The notes beneath the pieces are model-generated. The model was not told where the DNA came from. It saw only the letters and a list, made by a program, of their open reading frames with translations, and ran no database searches. Position numbers and translations under genes: made by a program. Of a stretch of DNA of 64,000 bases, positions 38,291 to 48,730 are shown piece by piece. Each line of letters starts with the position of its first letter. Position 1 is the first letter of the stretch. Origin of the DNA: Archilochus colubris (lineage: Eukaryota > Chordata > Aves > Apodiformes > Trochilidae); contig CM041104.1 of assembly GCA_023079485.1 (NCBI GenBank), positions 3,039,676-3,103,675 of the forward strand, in the 5' to 3' direction.

Positions 38291-38535
38291 TAGAATCATA
38301 GAATTGGCTGGGTTGGAAGGGACCTCAGAGATCATCAAGTCCAACCCTTGAACCACCGTTGTGGTTCCCAGCCCATGGCACTGAGTGCCACATCCAGTCT
38401 CTTTTTAAATATCTCCAGGGATGGAGAATCCACTACTTCCCTGGGCAGCCCATTCCAATGTCTGATCACCCTCTCGGTAAAGAAATTCTTTACCAATCCT
38501 AAACCTCCCCTGGCACAACTTAAAGACCATGCCCA
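38291..38535 (-). mobile_element. CR1 LINE 3' fragment, group B
   Basis: The tail starts at 38291 (tagaatcatagaat). It reads in through 'gggacctcagagatcat' (38319-38335) and the decayed ORF2 end, including the reverse complement of the [19 protein letters not shown] segment. It has a short deletion around 38492-38500 relative to the sister copies and fades near 38535. It is inactive. Confidence 0.95.
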
Positions 38536-39996
38536 TGGTGGATTGAAGCCACCAACTTCTGCCTCCAGCTCTGCACAGTGGAGGAGGTGAGAAGGTTGGC
38601 AGAGAGCATGACACATCTATGCCAAGTATTTTATTTTAATGAAGGCCTAGACACACACACAAAAGAAGAAGATGAAAACAAAGGTGCATTCCCTACTGCT
38701 CTGAAGTCTTAACAGAGCCTGCTGAAGTCCTAACTTTGGATGCTATAAACACTCTGTATGCTGAAGCCACATCACTGTATTTTAACTGAGCAATTTCCCT
38801 GTGGTGTGTCCTTCTAGTCCAGCACACAGACACGTAGATTTTCTTTGCATATCATCTGTGACAGGAACTTGTACAGCCATGGAACAAGTGTCCACAGCAA
38901 AAAGAGTTTGAGTACCAGCAAGATTTTCACTGTAACTCTGCTCAGAGCTGGCCTGTGGCTTTGGAGCAGAAGGGATTAAAGGTCCCTTGAAGGTAGATTC
39001 CCTGACTGTGCTGTCTGCACGTTACAGCTGGAGATCATGCTCTAATCCTGCTTTCATTTCTAGCTGCAATAATGTTAATAAAATACAGAAAATTATATCC
39101 AAGTCACAGAGATCTTAACCATGCCCCTGTGGTATCCTGGTATATCCAGCTGTGGCTGTGTTGCTCCCATGGAGGGACAGCAAATTTTGCAACCCAGAAG
39201 TAATCTGTAAATCAGTGAATAACTAAAAATCATTCTTCATGCACTTCCAGCTGAGTAGCCATTTGGACTGCTTTCTGTTTGTCTTTTTTTATGAAGTTAC
39301 TGATTTATTGCCTTTCAAAAGTGTAACAAGTGTATGGGGACTGATCCCTCACCATTTATACAGCAGACAGTTATATGTTAAGATGGATATGACAGTGACA
39401 GTTCCTTGCAATATTTGTCTACTGAACCCTGCAGATCTCCTCTTCTAATATCACTTTATTTATCAAATCTGTTCTTCTCTTTGGGGGCTTACAACCTTTG
39501 TAGAGAGAGTTCTCAAATTCCTAATCCATTTGGCAAGAAGTGCCTCTGCTTTACTGCTTCATCTTCCTTACTCACTGATCTGAAGGACTGGAGTTTTAAA
39601 CTCATTTGACAAGGACGAAAAAAAAAAAAAAAAAAAAAAAAAGGATCTAATTATAAGTTTTGACAATTATATATATGCTGATCTGGAGAGTAAATAAAAT
39701 GTGAGTGCATTTCCTGCCGTGCCACCAAACTGAGCACCATCTACAAGACTTGCTGCTGAGTACAGAAAATTGGAACCAGTTTGCTGCTCACCATGAAAAC
39801 AAGGGTTTACATCAACAATTGTCAAGCATCTGAAACTGCACACTTCCATAAGCTAAAGTTTTGTTGAGGCATCCTCCTCCCCAGGGACATGTCACAGGCA
39901 GGTGCTGAGCAGAACTACCTCCTTTTCCCAAGGGTACACTTTGAACTTCAGGTTTGAGATGTTTTGGCATCCAGGCCAGGTTCTTAGGGTTAGTGA
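38536..39996. other. Noncoding stretch, no recognised gene
   Basis: I recognise nothing except the A25 run listed separately. Short frames here (up to 69 codons) carry no motif. Confidence 0.55.
39618..39642. repeat. A25 homopolymer
   Basis: This run of 25 A is the longest homopolymer in the window. It could be the scar of a poly(A)-tailed insertion such as a processed pseudogene on the plus strand, but the sequence before it (39240-39617) resembles no coding sequence I recognise and I see no clear flanking duplication. Microsatellite expansion is the simpler reading. Confidence 0.9.
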
Positions 39997-40225
39997 CAGA
40001 ATTATAGAATGAGAGACTGGCTTGGACTGGAAGGAGCCTTAAGGATCCTCCTTAAGGATCCTGTCTCTGCAACAGAGGCAGGGACACCTCCCACAGCTCA
40101 GGTTGCTCCAAGCCCCATCCAACCTGGGCTGGAACACTGCCAGGGATGGGGCAGCCACAGCTTCTCTGGACAACCTGGGCCATATAGAAAACCTCATAGA
40201 GAAGAATTTCTTCCTAACATCCTGC
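39997..40225 (-). mobile_element. CR1 LINE 3' fragment, older group C
   Basis: This is a diverged minus-strand CR1 with the signature 'ccccatccaacctgggctgg' (40112-40131) and 'ccagggatggggcagccaca' (40140-40159), followed by the decayed ORF2 end (gaagaatttcttcctaacat). The tail has decayed to attatagaat. A perfect 13-bp tandem duplication (ccttaaggatcct at 40037-40049 and 40050-40062) lies near its 3' end. It is inactive. Confidence 0.93.
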
Positions 40226-41057
40226 CTGGTTTAACCACAAGCCATGATTTTCATCCTGCCTTACTTGAGACACTCTCCCATCATCCAAATGCTTTTTTGA
40301 AAACAACTTTTATGGCTGATTTAACTTGTTCAGTTGAAATGGACTGGTTTGCAGTGAGTAGATGTCTGGCCCTCTGTCTTTTAGGTAATGACTTAAAAAA
40401 TCCAACACAGAGCAAGCTAAACCACAACTACAAAATAAAAAATCACAACTACCTTTATTTCTTACTCAAAGGCAAATTGTGCAAATTTAATTTAACATAA
40501 AATTATCATTTTTATGACTAGATGTGTTACAAATAAACTGACAACCTTTAGACAATCCAATTACTTTATTTTATATGATATTATTATTATCTGAGCCATC
40601 TGACACTCTTATGGCTCATATAAAAATTCTTATTTTACTCTAACTCTGTGCTTAAATAGATCTCTTTGTACTGCATGAAATAGTTCCCTCCTCTCACCCT
40701 ACCATTCACAGCCTCCAAAATACACGGAGTTCTATCATATCCCTTCCTTCTCAGTTAGACTGAGACTTGGTCAAAGGATGTGTTTCCATCTATTTGAATG
40801 ACTCATGGACAATGCTAAAAGGGTACTTATGGAAATAACTCAGCTCCACGGGACCTGCAGGCTTTCCTTAAGGCAACTGAAATTTTTTACAAAAAAAGGG
40901 GTATGTTTCTGGATGGACAATCACCATAACTCCTCTATTTTGTTTTTGTTCTTAAGTCAATTCACTCAAGTGGCTGGCACTGAGTGGCACAGTGCTGGGC
41001 CAGGCAGATCTACCCACTCATTGCCACCTTCCCACACTACATGCCACAAGTTTAATT
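40226..41057. other. Noncoding stretch between CR1 fragments
   Basis: AT-rich sequence with no gene or further element recognised. Confidence 0.55.
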
Positions 41058-41265
41058 CATAGAATCACAGAATCGTAGAATTGGCTGGGTTGGAAGGGAC
41101 CTCAGAGATCATCAAGTCCAACCCTTGATCCACTCCCGCTGTAATTCCCAGCCCATGGCACTGAGTGCCACATCCAGTCTCTTTTTAAATATCTCCAGGG
41201 ATGGAGAATCCACTACTTCCCTGGGCAGCCCATTCCAATGCCTGATCACCTTCTTGGTATAGAAA
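41058..41265 (-). mobile_element. CR1 LINE 3' fragment, group B
   Basis: The tail at 41058 (catagaatcacagaatcgtagaat) holds three decayed 8-bp units. It reads through the group B signature and the decayed ORF2 end up to 'cctgatcaccttcttggtatagaaa'. It is truncated near 41265, where an AT dinucleotide run begins. It is inactive. Confidence 0.95.
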
Positions 41266-41880
41266 ATATATATATTCTTCTGTTCCTTCCTCTCAAAGCT
41301 CTCCTCAACCAGGGGATCCTGTTAGCAGGTCTTCCCCTTGTTCAGTACAAATCCCTCAAGCAAACAGGCAGGTAACTGCCATCCTGATTTGCAGTTACTT
41401 AAAAGCAAGAAAAATTTACCCACTGTGTTAATTCACTCTTTGCTGCTTGGCAAAAGACAGTTCCTCCCTCCCTCTCTCTGCCCTGCAGCCCCTGATTTGA
41501 AGGCAGCTGAAGGGGATAAGGTCAGCTCTGGTTTAACATGGCACAAGGCTTGGAGCTCCAGCCCCTTCCCACTGCAGCGTCCTCAGCCACTGCGTGGGGC
41601 TGGAGCAGGGGCTCTTGTGGCCCCCAGCCACCCCGTGCAGGGCTTGAGGATCAAGGTACCTTTATGCTCTGATTTTTTTCATCTTTCCTCTGACAAGGAG
41701 CCATTCCAAGTGTGAAGGAATGAGGCAGGCAGAGTTAAAGGAGTTGCATTCGATCAAGCATCCAGATTTGGCAGCAGGATTCCCAGAACAAGGATCAGGT
41801 TTGCCTTTGGGTGACCCATGCTGGGGTTTTTGTCACTGCTAAGGATAATGTCTGTCACATCAAAACCACCTCCCTGGCTG
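41266..41880. other. Noncoding, locally GC-richer stretch
   Basis: No element was recognised. An open frame of 125 codons (41338-41715) crosses a locally GC-richer patch at about 41550-41650 but shows no domain, and I do not call it a gene. Confidence 0.5.
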
Positions 41881-42075
41881 AGAATTGGAAATTGTTGAAC
41901 TTGGAAAGGAACCTAAGGACCACCTAGTTCCAACTCTACTGCTATGGGCAGGGACACCTCCCACCAGCCCAGGTTGCTCCAAACCCCATCCAACCTGGGC
42001 TGGAACACTGCCAGGGATGGGGCAGCCACAGCTTCTCTGGGCACCCTGGGCCAGGGGCTCAGCACCTCCAGGATG
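41881..42075 (-). mobile_element. CR1 LINE 3' fragment, older group C
   Basis: It has the same subfamily signature as 39997-40225: 'ccccatccaacctgggctgg' at 41981-42000, then 'ccagggatggggcagccaca'. It lies on the minus strand, its 3' tail is almost lost, and it fades after 'ctcagcacctccaggatga'. Both group C copies here share the unusual ggctggaacactgcc spelling, so they belong to one subfamily. It is inactive. Confidence 0.92.
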
Positions 42076-43540
42076 ATCTATCTTGAATCATCTCCCAAGG
42101 ACATGAGGAAGACAAGCCCTCTGCCATTACAACTTAACTCTTCCACACCAGAACACCCTGTGCCCAGTGATCTCACCAATCCATGATCCACTGGGCTTGC
42201 ATCCAGAGAAGGAGCCAGAAAATAAAGATGAGATGATACCTGCCACATCCAAGAGCTGTGGTGAGGTCTTGGTGTGGCACTTGGGGGCTGAGCCCCCACC
42301 TGGGACTCCTGCCAGGGCCAGGTGGGAGAAACTCAACTGCATGAGTCCATCAGACATGGCATGGACAGGACTTTTCCACCCACACAGAGTGGGTCAGGGC
42401 ATTCAGTCACCTCCTTCCTTCTCTCTTAGCAGGACTGAAAATTCTGGTGTTCCTTATGGAGTTTATCCCTTTCCCACTGCTTCCAGTGTTTGACCCAGAT
42501 CATTGAGCCCTCTAACTAAAGTCTGTTTTCTCCTGAGAATGTGTGAAAAACACTTTGCTTTTTTGGCAATAAGTGCATAGCTTCTGTAAACAAGATCTTT
42601 CTGAGCTCTTTTTAATGAAGATAATTAAGAACACATTTAAAAAAGAGATTATTAGTAGTAAACAGCAAGTAGTAAGCCTCATCTATATAATGCTGCAATA
42701 TTATTAGGTTTCTTCTATTAGAATTGCAGATACATACACCTGGGCCATTTTCTTAGCACCACAAATCCTTGATATTTGGTCACAACTCTTTAAAACATTA
42801 CACAGAGGTCTGTGCTCTAAGAATAATAAATGCTAATTACTTTAAGGGCAACTGGATGAAATGGTAAGCAAAGATTTGTTAATATTTGGTGTGCTAAACA
42901 ACAAAACCAGAAAAAACTGTTCCCAGAAGAACTCCATAAGGCATTAGCAAAAAACTAAAGGGAAAGTGATCTAGTATTATGACATTAGATGGGAAGATAT
43001 GAAGAGGAAGAACAGTGTTTACCATAACAGCAAACCTTCTTCTTTCCTGGATCACTGGTGCTCTTGCAACTTCATGTGATCCTGAAAAGCATCTTGGCTG
43101 ATTCAGAGAAATGACATCTCTGTCACCAGGATGTGACTAAAACCCTAGGAAGGAAAGCTCTTGTTCCTGCTACCACCACTTGCCATATGTCTCCTCTTTC
43201 TTCCTCCACCTCCTTCTCCTCATACCGCAGAGACAAGGCTTGGGGCATCCTTTATTGCCCATTTCTTTCACCTGATATACAATTTCTGAGCCTGTAGCTC
43301 TGCCTTGATCAAATTTGACCAGTAGAAAGCTCAAAGACAACTGTATCCTCAAAAGCCTGGTGAGGATAGGCAGCTGGGAGAAAGGCAAAGAGGGATGAGA
43401 ACATCATAATATTCCCTAAAAATGCCCAGCATGGGGTGAAGGGCTGTATTATAAGCTAATGCTACTGGGCAGAAGGCAGTCATTGTAACATAAGGGTTTT
43501 AATCATGCAAGAGTTTCCACTGTAACTGTTTGGGGCAGAA
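42076..43540. other. Noncoding stretch, no recognised element
   Basis: No gene or known repeat was found. A pyrimidine-rich patch lies at about 43185-43222. Frames on both strands at 42078-42493 overlap and are treated as chance. Confidence 0.5.
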
Positions 43541-43718
43541 AATGACACTGGAATAGGCTGCTCAGGGAGGTGGTTGAGTCCCCACCCCTGGGTGTGTTTA
43601 AGGGTGGTTAAGATGTGTTGTTGGGGGATATGGGTTAGGGGAGAACTTTGGAGAGTAGGGATGATGGTTGGATCCCCAAAGGTCTTTTTCAACCTGAAAG
43701 GTTCTATGATTCTATTAC
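43541..43718 (+). mobile_element. CR1 LINE 3' fragment, old and degraded
   Basis: This plus-strand fragment reads 'actggaataggctgctcaggg' (a decayed HWNRLLR-type ORF2 end), then 'gtggttgagtccccacccctg'. After a diverged middle it ends in 'ttcaacctgaaaggttctatgattctat'. The order and the 8-bp tail identify CR1, while the middle is too decayed to assign to a subfamily. It is inactive. Confidence 0.9.
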
Positions 43719-44047
43719 AAGATTCAGTCCACCCTGGCCACACATCCACAGAAAACAGAGCTTTACTGATTTGAGTCCTCACAAATCTACTTGTACTTTC
43801 TAATCTCCTTTTCTATTTTCCTTTCCTATTGCCCACATCAGCCAGGCAAGGCTTTGCTATCTCATTGGCAGCACTGCAAATGAGAAATGAAGTTAAAAGC
43901 AAAATCTTCAATATCACCACACTGGGGCTGGAGAAGCTGAGCAGATCCCAGGCTCCCTCTGCTTCTCTGTTAGAGTGACTGCCAGGAAAATCTGTCCCAC
44001 AAAAGACACAGGGGGCATCATTTTCTTTGCTAATCTCTTCTTGCTCC

Positions 44048-44128
44048 TGTTGTGTTTTGGGTTGGGTTTTTTTGGTTGTTTTGTTTTGTTGGTTGGGGTT
44101 TGTTTCGTTGGTCTGTTTTGTTTTTTTC
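44048..44128 (+). repeat. GT/T-rich low-complexity tract
   Basis: This tract is made of irregular TTGG, GTTTT and TTTGTTT units, nearly free of A and C. It is similar to 23014-23080 and ends in T7C7. It is most likely a decayed microsatellite. Confidence 0.87.
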
Positions 44129-45390
44129 CCCCCAGGAATTAGAATTAGATTTCAACAGGAACAATAGCAGTAGGAACACCAGCTCCATTATCTCCACTAA
44201 CTGCTCATTTCTCCCAAATATGTTTCTTTGTACTACCTGAAGTCTCCAAAACTGGGTTTTCCTTAGAAAAATCTCTCCCAATAGCTAACGGAAAAAGGCT
44301 TAAGGGATATTGTTAAAATGAAAGCCCTGCTTAATACCTACCATCTTCAATTCTTTAACCATTTTTCCTTTTCCTATATCTCTCCTGAAAGGTTAAAAAG
44401 ATCTTTAAGGCTGATTGTTGCCATGGGACTGAGCAGCCTGGAGTCTATTAATTCAACTCCCAACAGTTTGTTTAACTGGTGAGTGTGCAACACTAGCAGG
44501 GTCATGCTGACAGCCTCTTTTCAGCCCTCTTTTCAAGTACAATAATTGAGCTACTCCTGATGACTTACAATTAAATTTAAGCAGAAATTCACAAGTCAAA
44601 TTTCTGACTATTAGCCTCCATCAAGGAGGATAATGTTCTGAATCCTGAAAAATTAAGGTGAAAGAGAAATCAGAAAACAGGATGTCTCATGATTAGGTCA
44701 GACTTCTGCTAATTTGGGGTCTGATTCAAAGTATATTTTTAAGACTGAAGATTGACGTTGTAGTGGGGTAGTGTGGAGCAAAGCCAATGTGTGCACTTAT
44801 CCTGGAGTTCCTTCATAATTTCCTTCTTAAAATGCTTTCAAATCTTTCTTAAATTATGACTGATCCTGAATCTATTTTAACTTCCTTTCCTCTTTTGCAT
44901 GACTGCTTCTATCTTCTCAAGGGACACCTTGCTATGTTGGACCTGCCAATGATCTGTTGAAACGACTTAAGTGATAAATAAATTGATAAACTATCAGATG
45001 ATTTACTTTCTATGCTTTGTATTCCAATTATTCTTTACCCATGTTGAAAACAATCTACTCCATGCTACAACAAGTGAAATGAAAAGAACTTGCCTTTAGG
45101 TAAGGGATGAAAATTTTGATATCTTGTACTTGGTGGGTGTGCATACAAGGAATCTATAGGCAGATGGAAGTGCAAAATACTGTTAGTATAAGTATTTTCT
45201 TTGATTTGTAATGGTTGGGCTGGATGTTTATTCTAAAATATAAATCAGAGCTCCCAGGAATAGAGTTTGCTTGTTTGGTTTTGATTTTCTGCAGTAGTTC
45301 AATCTCTGCCACTTATAAAAAAATTCACCAATACCATAAATATTTCACATGAACTCTGTGTGTACGTCTACTGTATGCAAACTGCATGGC

Positions 45391-45407
45391 AAAAAAAAAA
45401 AAAAAAA
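45391..45407. repeat. A17 homopolymer
   Basis: A run of 17 A after ACTGCATGGC. No adjacent element was recognised. Confidence 0.9.
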
Positions 45408-46653
45408 GGTATTTAACTGTGCCCTTGTAAATAACTCATGAAAATTAAGTTAAATACATGTTGCTGTCAACAACTGCATAACCATGAACAAAGCATCGAA
45501 ATCTTTCATTTAGAAAATTACTCTAAATGTCAACCGTGGAAAAGTAAGAAACTTTGTAAGGCAGAATAAAAGATATTAAAATCAAGCAATGCTGAACTTC
45601 CTAACATGGACAAACTGAAATGGAAGCTCCCAGTTTAAATGAGTCAGGAGAGTCAACAACTGAGAGCAGAGCTGAGCTTCCAGTCCTTCCACAGGGTGCT
45701 CCCTGCTCCAGGGAGGTTTTTTTTCTACAAAGATCTGAAGCCATTAACTCCAACCTTTAAAGCAGAGAAAAGAATAGGCTGGATTTCAGGCAGGATCCTC
45801 CCCAACAGACCTCCCCTGGGTGATTAATGAAGTATTGAGGAAGATGAATGCATGTAAGTGAGCACCACCTTAGAGAAAGCTTTTGATGAGGGGAAATTGC
45901 TCTGTATTAAGAGCTCTCTGGAGCCAGTGCAGAGACAAAAGTCACATTCAGCTCCCTGTAAATGAGTTCTGCTCTCTGTCTTCACAAGTTTAACTAAACT
46001 GAAGAAAATGGTTGATCAGGAAGACTTGGTTGTTCTTGAGACTCCATCATTTCCTTGATGAATGCTTGAAAAAGAGACGGGTAGGAAAAAAAGATCATGA
46101 AATTTAAGCAAAATATAGTAGTCACATCAGTTCTTGTATCAAGAGAGAAGGCACATGATTCAAAGATGAGAAGGGAGCTCGGCTGTAAAGGCAGGAAGCT
46201 GGAATAAGAATGAGCAAATTTTTTATGAAGAACAGGGTCCTCAGAATAGAAAGAATACTACCCAGCTCAGAAGAAGAAAGAATTCACATATTTTTCATTA
46301 GATGGACAACTGCATTACATATTTGCAAGGCAAGAGGAAGGAATTAAGAATAATCTTACTCAGGGCAGGAGATGTGATGCTGAAGAACATTCCATTTGGT
46401 GCAACAGCCCTTGGATCAAGATATTACCATAGTGTTTGAGGTTCTTTCCTTTTCTTCTTGCACTAAGGTTTAGTTCCACAAACTCCCAATCTCTCCCCTC
46501 TCTTCTATCTGGAAATTTCAAACTTTGGTACTCTAGCTCCTCCTACAAAGAATTTTTGCCCCCCAGAATTCAGGATCATTTCAATGTGAGTGAACACAGC
46601 AGTAACCCATGGAAGCAATCTTTGCAACTCCTGGTTTGGAATTACTGTTGAAC

Positions 46654-46672
46654 TTTTTTTTTTTTTTTTTTT
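46654..46672. repeat. T19 homopolymer
   Basis: A run of 19 T followed by ATTATG. No adjacent element was recognised. Confidence 0.9.
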
Positions 46673-48012
46673 ATTATGCCTTCAGGTCTGTTTTTAATCA
46701 AGCTTGAAAATTTCTTCCTTTAAAGAAGCTTTTAAAATCTTCTCCTTTTCTCTGGATAATACATCTCTGAGCTACATTGTTACACTCTAAGAAAAGGACT
46801 ATTTTCTGTCACTTGGAAACCCACGCCTCATTTTGAACTGAAATAAACCCACTAATAAAATTAATCAGAAGCACTATTCCTCTAGAGAGAGTCAGGGGAA
46901 AATATGATGAGTTATAAACTGAACCACAGGTTCCAATATTGCAGCACAGGCAATACTGAGGAACAAGCCCTCTGCTAGCTGGGACACAGCATATCTCAGC
47001 AGAAGGTCAGGAAATTACTGCAGAAAACCAGCACAGATAAAGCTAAAATATAAATGAAGACCAGCTAATCATGATTTGTAAGCACCCTGAAATTCTTGCA
47101 GAGGATCTGAAGTATCCTTAAGATCCTTGTTTATTGTTCAAGAGGGAAGCTGCAGGTTTTAGATGGGCTGTAATTGCTATTGTGTGCACATTGGTTTGGG
47201 GCATCCTGTTAGGGATGCCTTGTTTCCAGAAGAATAAAGCACACACATAGCCTGTTAAAGCTGATTTTTTAACAGCAGTGAAACTCCAGCTAAAGTGGTG
47301 AGAACACAACTAACAAGATGCCTAAATTACCAGCCTGGAAAGAAAATGAGGGGAACACTTCTGCCAGAGTCTCCTTTCAAGCTTTTTCTGTAAAATAGAG
47401 ATAGTTATGGCAATTTTCGAAGCGTGGAGGGAGGGTCAGGCAGTGTCAGCAAAGTATTTTAGATTTGTAAAACACTATCTGTGCCAAAAGCTAACGCCAG
47501 ATGCCCGTGATGGAAGTGCAGGGCATGTCTAATGGACAGAGTATTAGACAACAGACAGTGGACTTTGTTTTATAATTTTTATGACTGAGAGATGAACTGG
47601 CAGGAGCTGACAGTGATGAAGAAAGGGTGCTGCTCTGGAAACTGGCTGGGCTTTCAGAAGCTGCTGTCATCAGAAAGGTAACAGATGCAGTATTTCTCTA
47701 ACAGGCCATGAGAAAACACAGCCAGCACATACAGTAAGACACTGACATTTGTTTAACCTCTTTCAGAGCACAGAAAATCCCCAAATCCTAGCTAAGCTAC
47801 AGAAGGAGGCCTAATTTAGTGATCACAATAAACTAATATTTACTGAGTAAGTAATCTTAGCTTCTGCAATGAACTCCACTCACTACACTGATCTGCTGGA
47901 ATGTAGATATTTATTTATTTAGTGTGTGCTACTAATCCAGCAGTAATGATGTAACAAGCCTGACAGTATTTGTGTGGTTGCAAACTCTTCCTGAATGTAT
48001 GGTAAATGTCAT

Positions 48013-48088
48013 TAAAACAAAACCAAACCAACCAACCAACCAAAAACCCCCCAAACAAACAAACAAAAAACCAACACCACAAAACACA
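48013..48088 (+). repeat. CCAA/CAAA-rich low-complexity tract
   Basis: Successive CCAA units (about 48022-48042) and CAAA units (about 48050-48070) are separated by a C6 run. The tract is almost free of G and T. It is the complement-strand counterpart of the GT/T tracts at 23014 and 44048. Confidence 0.9.
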
Positions 48089-48628
48089 GAACTTTTTGCT
48101 TCCTATTCCACAGTTTTGTTTCTTTCTGCTTTGTCTGAGTCAGAAACTGGACAAGCCCCAGCCCTCTGGCATCCCAGCAGCTTTGGGTCCATCCAACAAG
48201 AGGGCCACGCTCAGGATAATTCCAGGTGATTTACCTTCCATCACAGAAGTGTTACAACATCTCTCCATCAATGCTTTCCCATATGAGAGGTACAGCAAAA
48301 GCACTGAGTGGTTTGGAGCTGAGTGCTGGAAAAGAAATTTCCTTTTCATCAGAAGCCAACATCCCCATTTGCTAGGCCTGAGAGAGAAACCAAGGACTCT
48401 GCTATTTGTTAGATGACTCTTGACACCAGTGTTTCACTGATTACTGAATCTAACTACTTTACTTCCCAGGAGATGACACCTATCTGGACACCCAGCCTGT
48501 GTTTATAACACAGCCCCCACCACAGGAGCTGCTGACTTTTCATCTTCCACTCTTTGGCCACCATCTGCTTCATGTTTTCTTCTTCTTTTGCTCCATTCCT
48601 CAACCACTGCTTTCCCTTCCAACCCCAG

Positions 48629-48730
48629 AGGTGCTGCATGTATCAGCTGTGCCCCCCAGATGCCACATTTACATCCTGGCTGCATGGCAATGCTCTCACA
48701 GTCCAAGTATCTGGCAAAGTCTTGAGGGAT
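48629..48730 (+). other. Exon-like interval with strong splice signals (candidate)
   Basis: A very strong acceptor context (a pyrimidine-rich run over about 48585-48626 ending in CCAACCCCAG) is followed after 102 bases by the donor GGGAT|GTAAGTG at 48731. The length is a multiple of three and the interval is open in two of the three forward frames. In the first frame it reads CMYQLCPPDATFTSWLHGN and continues to VLRD without a stop. I do not recognise the peptide. The signals are those of a real internal exon, but a pyrimidine-rich intergenic patch can imitate them, and two open frames in only 34 codons is weak coding evidence. Confidence 0.2.

Noticed and set aside
40009..40500. 163-codon plus-strand frame
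   Set aside because: Its first third is antisense CR1 and the rest is AT-rich flank. No motif was seen.
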